DNA of 64,000 bases, taken from positions 1,317,001 to 1,381,000 of the forward strand of contig OY986968.1 of the NCBI GenBank assembly GCA_963920575.1, written 5' to 3'. Made by a program: the position numbers and the translations under genes. Source of the stretch: Narthecium ossifragum. Its lineage: Eukaryota > Streptophyta > Magnoliopsida > Dioscoreales > Nartheciaceae. Below the pieces are notes generated by a model, which saw only the letters and a list, made by a program, of their open reading frames with translations, was not told the DNA's origin and searched no databases. Numbering within the stretch: the stretch's first letter is position 1; each line of letters opens with the position of its first letter. Positions 52,801 through 61,800 of the stretch are shown piece by piece.

Positions 52801-55800
52801 AATGAGGCTGTGTACACTTCTTTTGACAGTTGCCATCCCAAATCATCACTTTTGAGCATGAGGGAAATTGGAGCAAAGCTCTTGAGTATCATGACTTGCT
52901 TGTAAGATCATCAGCAGGTGGAGATGATAGTAATCTGTTTGGCAAAGCAGTGGCAACCGACATTCCTTATTCCGATAGGACGGTCAATTGGGAATCTTAT
53001 AAAGGATTGATAAGATCTTTGCAGAAAACTGGCTGCACTCATGTGCTGGACGTCTATTGTCAAGGATTGATTAGTCAAAAAGGACATTTTCTGAATGACT
53101 TGGAATTTACTGAGTTGCAGGTTAGCATTGGCTTCTACATTCCTTTCTACTAAAGCATTCACATTGCCAAAATCATACTTAATGCTTTATCCTTATGTTG
53201 TTCGGTTAGCCACAAACCTTAAATATGAACATGATAAAAAAAAAACTATTTTGGCAGTATGAAGCTGCTTGGAGGGCTGGAAACTGGGATTTTTCATGGC
53301 TTATGTGTGAAGTTAAGTCTCCTCACTCTCAACGATGTGCAAGGACTAGTCATTTCAATGAAAACTTACACAGGTTTTACTTCGGGCACCAAGTTTATGT
53401 TTTCCTTTTCAGTTCATATTTAATGCTTATTGTTCTTGGCCAGAACATGTTTTCTTCTATGCTCCTATATGGATTGTGCCTTTGAAATTATTTGGAAGTG
53501 CTATTTGGGAGTTTTGGCTCTTGTTTATTATTATGTTGGATTCTGAAGGTGGTTTTCTCATGATATGAAATGTATGTGCATACATATTCTATTTTTGTGG
53601 CTCATTTGATAGTTTCTACTTGATATCTAAAGCTATCTAAGAAAGCATATAAACGATTCATTGGAGAGAGAGGTCCTAGGGAATCGCAATCCGTGACAGG
53701 TTCAATCGTAGCCTTCTAAGGAATCAAGATGTGTAAACCTATTGAGACAATCAAGATCTAAAAGTCAATAAACATGTGGTTAGCATCGTAAGTTGCTCAA
53801 TGAAAAACGGGTTATGATCAATCATCGAGTTAAATCAAGGGCACAAAGTTGATGATCGTGCGGCTAGCAACGATAATCGCTAACGAGAAGTCGGGTTAGG
53901 TTCATGGATTGTCATCCCGGTGGTACGCGTTGTGCCGGCAACCCGTTGGCATGTGTTGTGCCGGCAACCCGTTGGCACGGTACGTGCTGCCGACACGGGG
54001 AGCGTCAGACTGGCAGCCCCCGTACCGGTCCAGAAGAGTGAAATTCACTCGTATTCAACATCTCTAATTATGTCAACATCATACATCTCTCATATGAGCA
54101 AACACACCAAGCTCTTTCTCAGACCAACTATAATCTGTCATTCGGTGGTCTAAAATAAATGTTCCTAGTAGAACTCAAGTGCCTCATATACTGAGAGAAA
54201 GTCATCTAAGGAGAATAATATACTTCAAACTCTCTAATAAGTGATTGGTACTCTGCAGCATCACGCTCGAAATCTATGACAGTCTCAGGAGCCTGTATAG
54301 TCACCACTTCAATCCGATGTGATTAGTATAGCTGGTTTGTACCGGGATAACCATACGAATATCCGGAACTATCATACGAAGTAGATGATCCAGTATCGAA
54401 AAATACCATGCATGAAGGTAGGTTCCTATAGCTATTGAGGCTGGCCGATGTGACTAGAATGCTGGGACGTAGCATAACTGTCTTAATCATATCTCTCTTC
54501 ATAGTAACCATGCTGGTACGAAGGGGCAGACGAAGATGAACTGATCTCTGCATTTATTGCTGCCAATCCCTCGCGCATGGAAGCGTAGTTGTAGTCCAAA
54601 TGCTGGGACATAGCATAACTGGCTCCAGTGACCTTCAAAAAATAGATAGCATTCCAACAGGAAATTCATGAAAACTTTCTAACTTTTTTTTATTACAATT
54701 TTCCTAACAATTTTAAAGAATTTTCTATAAATTGTTTAATTTTTTTTACGAATTTTTAAATTTTATAAAATCATTTTTAAATTTCTCTATAACTTTTAGT
54801 TTTTTTTTCATTTTTCAAAATTTTTAAAGGTTTCTAATTTCTTTTTTATAATGGATTTCAAAATAATTTTTAAAATTTTTATTATATGTTAGATACTAAT
54901 TTTCTAATTAGTCCACCAATCTAAATTAATTTTGCTGTAAAATACAACATTTATCAATTAATATGAAAATTATCATAAGTAATTAACATAGAAAGTAACA
55001 TCAGCAATTAACGTAAAAATTATAATCAATAAGTAATAAAAAAACTAAATAGTATGAGAAAGTAATATAATAACTTAAATGATTATTAACATAAAATTTT
55101 AAAGTTTCATATGATACATTTATTATTGGGAAGTTACCATTATTAAATAAAAAAGAATACTAAAAACAATCATTATTAAATAAAAGATAATGATAAATAA
55201 CATATCATATGAGGCTTATAATTGATAAATAAAAACTAATGATAGATAACATACCTATTTTGAGCCTGTCGGCCCTTACTCTCCCTCCCTAACTGGTTGA
55301 CTACCCGACCAACCCCTTCTCTTTCCTTTCTCTCCTTATCCCCCTCGCCCTGCTGGCCCACCAATCCACGTGGCCTCTTCTCCTTTCTCTCCTCCCTTCT
55401 TTTCTTTTCTCCCACGTGGCCCTTCTCTTTTCTTTCTCTTTCCCTTCCCTTCTTTCTCCCCAAGCCACGGTATCTTCTCCGCTCCTCTTCCCCTCTTTCT
55501 TTCTCTCCCTCTTTCTCTATCTCTCCTCTTTCCCTCCTTCCCTCTTTCCCTTCTCCATGGTTTATAACAGTGAAGGTTGTCGGTGAAGACGTCCATTATT
55601 AGGCTGTCGGTGCAATCATCCAAAAGCCAAACATATCTGACAATATCCGAGCATGGGAAGGAATCTAGCTGTCGGTGCAATCATGCAAAACCCAAAACAT
55701 ATCTAACATTCTCCAATACATACCGGTTGTCGTGTCGGGCGATACGTCATCATAATCGTGGCACCCCCCAATACCGATGTGGGGGGGGGGGTTTGGATCA

Positions 55801-58800
55801 TCTCGTCGTAAGGAAATGGATGGAAATGGAAGCTAGGCTAGTTGTGGATTAGGGTGGTTCTAGCACTTTCAAGCCCTAACCTAGAGCCCATACTCCCTTC
55901 GATACAAGTGGTCATGGTTCAAACACAACTAACTCATTGGAGAATATCAACCAACACCATTCAAGCATAAGGTTCTATTTTATGCATTGAAACAAGGCCC
56001 AACCATTCAACAATAGAATCAATCACTACAAAGATATAATAATAAGCATCAATCCATACAACTATTGTCTCAATGGATTACAACATCAACATCCAAGGAA
56101 AACTACAAATAAAACCTAATACATCATGGTATTCTATTAGGATAGGAAGTTAGCTACTCATTTTGAAGGTTGGAGATGTGGAGGAGAGTTAGAGCATCCT
56201 TCTCTTCTGCGATCCTTCCATAGGAGGTGAGAGCTCCCTTCTTTCCCAAATTAGAGTTGCCCCTTTCCTTCGCCTTCACTTCTCCTAGAATATCCCAAAT
56301 GAGAGCCCTAGAGCCCCCAAGCCTTTCTCCCCTGGATTAGATCTCAATTGTCCGATTTTGACATGATTAAGCCTAGGGCTCAAGACACCTAAATGTGTTG
56401 GAGGTTTCCTTCGACAAGGCTCGAGACACATTCACGGTGTCTTTAAAAACAAGTCTTCTGTCACTCTGCTTCCGTATAACTAGGGCTCGAGACAAGTGCA
56501 GGGTGTCTCCAGCCCTAGTACAAAGTTGGGCATATTGGGCTAGTTGGGCTTGAGACAGGCTCGAGACAAGCAGGGTATCTCGAGCCCTCAAACTTTCAAG
56601 TTGGTTTCACATAATTAGGGCCTGAGACGAGCGCAGGGTGTCTTGAGCCCTTCTGTGCTGAAAGTGCCCAATTGACTTTTTTTTTAGGTCTGGAATCGAT
56701 GTAACCGCTTTTGTAAGCTCATATACCTGAAATACCATGAAACTTATTAGAAATGCATTGCTCGGGAGTTGACAACGCCAAGTTAAGGGGGGTGAAATGG
56801 GTACAAAACATGAATCATCACTACTTTTTCCTCTTTAATTCTTTAAGGGGCCTTTTTACACACCAAACTCGGCGATGCATGATCGGCCGGTGCATCATGG
56901 GGCCTGATGTGAGTATTTGAGATGTCACATTAGGGTCCTATGGGCTAATGCAATGACCCTTTGATCCAACGTCGTGTGATGCCAAGAAATGGCCGTATTT
57001 TGCTACCAACATTAGGCTATGCACTGGATCATCCGACATGACCAATCAAATGGGCCCTAACTTGCCTCTTTGGATTCCCCCCTTTGTTAGAAACTTACAG
57101 CTTCTATCATGTATCATGGGATGTGTTTAGTCTGCTAATACGAAATAAGTCTTGTAGTTAGCTGAAATGTATCACTGGGCCGATGGCACCCACTTTACCG
57201 TAAACTTCTACTAATCACCCTAACACGTCCATGCACGATCAAGCAGTAGAATATGGATGATTACACTTAATAAGCCTCACTCTATGCCTAATCTATACAC
57301 ATGACCTCAAAAGTACCCACTCATATCATTCTAATTGAGGGAGGCTACTTGAAATAATTTAAGTGTGACAATAAGTCTAATAAACTATAACTAAACTTCC
57401 TTTGTGTCCATTTTGAACAAAAGATTTAAGGTGCCATTGGATATTGATGAGGGCTCAGGTAGAGGGAGAAAATGTAGATATAGAACTAGCTTCATGCAAG
57501 ATGAATTGAAGAAGAAAAGTGAACTAAGCTCTCCAAATTCTACTGATTAGAAGTGATTCTATAGTCCTACTACTTCTCATACCTTAGTAGTCCTAGCATT
57601 ATTGTTGCTAATACCTAAGAGAAACACTTCATCATAGGAGGACAACACAACTTCCAAGAGTAACTATACAAGTTATTGACAACACAACTTTGAAAAGGGG
57701 CTACACAAGTTACTAAAAAGCCAGCAAAATTTCCTAGGAGAAATTTCATGACTCAAGGGTGACATTCTTGACTTAGTTCGTAATCAAACAAGCACACCAC
57801 TAGGAAGATATCTTTTGACATCGACTCATGACCAAACAAAAGTTTTTTGAGTGTCACTACATCACATTGCATCATATATTCAATGCGGTAATCAGTTGTG
57901 CTATTTGCCACCGACACATCAATCCTTACAATCAAGCATATTTCTTTTCTTTGGATGAGACTAAAGAAGATGCTTCGAGTTAAGAGGAAGATTGTTGTTT
58001 GCTTCCTTCCTTCAATGTGGTCAGGGCATTTTCTTACCTACAGATTATCCCTTGCCGTACTTCAATATGAACAAGCAGCCAAACGAATTTTTCATTTCTA
58101 TTGTGGCTTTCTGTGGTCTAAGCAGTTTAATGGCTTGAAATCTTTTAGATTTCATTTTGATGTGTGTTCTTGTCCATTATGCTGGAATAGTTGCTTGCGA
58201 GCGTTGCAAGAGGGAGATTCTGACGAGTTTAATGTGAGACTTACGGACTCAAAAAAGGTAATAACACAGATTTCATCATTTCTTATTGCTTATTTTGTCA
58301 ATTTTTTTCTTGCCTAGTGTCATTATTTTAGCAATCTCTTCTCAACATGAGATGTTTTACATAATTTAGGAGCTTGTGCTGCTTATCTCCAATGCAAGCA
58401 GGGAGAGTACTGAATATATCTATACTAGCATTATTAAGCTACAGGTAACTCATTTTGAGATGTTGTGCTTGTTTTTTTTTTTGTCGGTGACTGAGTGGCC
58501 ATTATTTTTTCATCAGTAATTCTACTCTTGCAGATATTACACCATCTTAGCCTGGCATGGGACTTGCGTTGGAAGTCAAATCAATATCAAAAGCATAACT
58601 CTCATATGCAGCTCATTAAAATTTCCCCTGAACCTGTCATGCCTACAAAATTTCAGGTGCTACTTCTTCCATCAAATTTATCTTGCAGTTGCCTAAGCAT
58701 TAGTACGTTGCATTTGAACAAATACAAGCAACAAGTAACGATTAGCTATGTCTTTTGACTTGATCTTCCTATATTATTCACATTTAAAGAGTTGATGTGT

Positions 58801-61800
58801 TCGCAAAACGTGTCGTTAAAGCGTTGCAAACTTCAATCAAAATATAATTCTTATTCTATTACTATCTTACAAGGTAGACTAGTGGTGAAGTTCGGAGTCG
58901 ATCCACATGGAAAACGTTGGAAATTGAAATCAATGCTCAAAACTCGAATCCTACGCCGAATAATCAGAATTGAATGTAAAATTATCTAATAATTTTCTAA
59001 GAAAACAAATAAAGTGATCAGGATTTGAACCAAGTTTTACTTAAGGTTTACTCAATCCGCCCTAGCTTCACCTTTAATCTTCTCTAGTTATCATCTTGCT
59101 CCCTTTTCTCAACATTATGGATCATGTGGCTACAAGCTCACATGAATCCATAAAATAAGGCTTTAAGTTCCCAACGGCATAAACTGTCTTTGGTTCTACT
59201 ATTACCTTAAATTATACTACTCGTAATGACTTTGACACAATATACCTTCGTTTAGCATAGCTTATCTCAAAGGCAAACAAAACCACATGAAATCCATCTC
59301 ATAAATATGTATAAGCCATCATAGAAAGCTTATACGACTGGAAATATTTCGAAGGAACTCTGTTCCCTAAAATCTCTAATCATTAAAATCATATTTATGA
59401 GATCATGTTGAGAAGAAGTTTACAAGAATCAAACCAAAGAAAATCAAAAGCTACACTAGGGTTTCATGAGATCCCTAAATTTAAGAATTAGCTACTCATC
59501 TTCTGAGAAAGATCCATAGGTGTCGGGAAGAAAGCCGTCGATCCCCGTGGAAAGATCTCCGTCTTCAAAACCCTAGTCTTCTCCAAAAGCGGTCCAAAAG
59601 ATGACAATTTTCGGCTAGAATAACCATTTTATATAATAAAAACCCTTAACCCCAGAATTAGGAGTCATAACTGAGGTTAAACTCTAATTTCCCTAAATTC
59701 CGTACTGATGACGTCATCCGAGCGATCCATCGGACTCAAAACCGATCCATCGCTAGAGTCGGTTTGACTAGGTCTTCACTGCCACGTCATTAATTAATTT
59801 CAGTTTTTTTTTCCAACTTCCATATATCTGACTTTGATTTAAAATTGGCGCCAATGTATATGAAATCTCACAAAGCCTTCAACATGAAAGTTGTAGCTCT
59901 TGAAGTCTTCTTTCATCTCCAAGAATTTCAGAATATTTGGATTTTTCTATGAATTCTTGTGGTTTATTTCCAAACAATCGACGAAACAGTTTTTTTTTTG
60001 TGTAGAGTTTAGTGATTTTTGGCCGAATTTCTTGTATTTGTTCTCAAATCCTACTTAAACCTGAAATCAAATAATAAGATATCAAATACACCTGCTCTTA
60101 GGCTAACAAAGGTAATTTAAGGGGTTTAATTATACATAATCTGTAACTTATCAAGAGTCGTCCTATGTTTTTAGCCCATTAAGCAGTGTTTTGCTACATG
60201 AAGAATCTCCCCATATCTTTAAAAGGAACACGGAAAATACGTCAAATTTTGGTCATTGTTAAGACTTAAGAATCCATGCTGCAACCTCTTCTAATAACAG
60301 AGTCAATTTTGGGCTTTATTCATACTTTTGAGTTTTCACTACGTGTTTGATACTACCACTTGGACTTTTTGACCTGATTTGCATGTGGTGCTAGCTGACT
60401 GAGCTGGAAAGATGATGCATCATACAATGCCTGCAAGGGCCAGGGATGGTCAAATCGTTAGACGCATTGAAACATTTAGTTCTTGAGTTTATAATAAGTC
60501 CCATTAGCTACTAATGCTTGATTTTGCCCCTGGCATTATGGAATGATATATGCTGTATTTTCATTGGTCCATGTTTATGGTGATAGTTTCCTTTTTCTAA
60601 GACATGGACCTTTCTAATATGAGTATATAATAAATGCTTTTGATTGGTTGTCACCTGTTGCTAATGTCTCTTTGTAGAAATAATTTTCTGATTCCTGTCA
60701 CAGAAAAGATATCTTGCTCATGCCCAGGACTGAGAAAATTCAAACTAAGCATACAGGCTTATGCCCATTTTATGTTTTTGCTACAGCTGTACTATTCAAT
60801 ACTTTTATAAAGAACTTCATAGTTTCAAATATTATTTTAAACTTTTACTAATTTGGTTCTTTGACATTGTGTGTAGTTGGAGGAGCTGAATGCAGATTGG
60901 AGCTTCATTTTGAAACAAGTTCAGCTAAATCTTAACTTGTTGGAGCCTTTCATCGCATTCAGACGTGTCTTGCTTCAAATATTAGATTGCAAGGAATGCA
61001 CAGGAGAGCATCTTCTGCAATCTGTGTCTATTCTCCGAAAGGTTTGTATCCTCATTTGGTTGTTGCAGCCATTGAATTCTTAATAAGGAGCGTTTACAAT
61101 TACTGCCAATTCTTGGGTTCTTAGGGTTCGAGGTTTTCCCTTGCAACTGCTGCTTTGCATGAGCTTAAGCTTCTCCATTGTCAAACAGATCAACAAACAT
61201 GCTCGCCTATATATTTCCTTGGAAGGGTATAGTATGAAGCTTTCTTAAGTAACTTGTTGATATTTTCATTATGAACTCAGTTAATGCAGTCTCTTTTGCT
61301 TTGTGACTGGTACTTTGGCATCTCAATTACCAATTTCATTTTGGTTATTACTTCTAAGCTTTGATTTGTGTATTATTAAGTTTTCTTGCAATCTTGATGT
61401 ATCAATCTGCCACTTTCATTCTGTAGCAGAAACAATAGTAAGGTGAGGAAATCTGACTTTACCCTTTTAGTGATGATCTTTATGATTCCATTGAATGAAT
61501 TAGTGGACAATAATCAGCAATGGTCTAAGAGACACTATTTTGTGCGGGGAGCTGCACTCAACATGGTGCATATTCATTATTCGGGGAGATTTGTGGATGC
61601 AACATGGACTGCAAGTAGAAATTTGAAATGTATCTCCAGATTGTTAAAATGTGTAAAGAAGTTATCATTTATTTAGAGAATAATGAGCATTGCAATCTGC
61701 ATATACACTATGTGCAAATACATGTATCCACCAATTATGGCATGCATTGATCATGGTGAGTGCAGCTCAAATTGAGGGATTTACCAATAGTTAGATGATT

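Larger units (their letters stand above)
53374..58190 (+). other. ATM intron 51 (4.8 kb)
   Basis: It contains a truncated GC-rich family copy (53910-54035), a minus-strand open frame (54323-54553), an AT-rich block (54650-55250), a pyrimidine-rich block (55265-55560), a run of short palindromic units (56376-56651) and anonymous DNA to 58190. Composition changes suggest several old insertions whose borders I cannot fix. Confidence 0.75.

Noticed and set aside
55236..55680. Basic minus-strand frames (GRERERKEKGHVGEKK type)
   Set aside because: They are translations of the pyrimidine-rich tract and low-complexity only.
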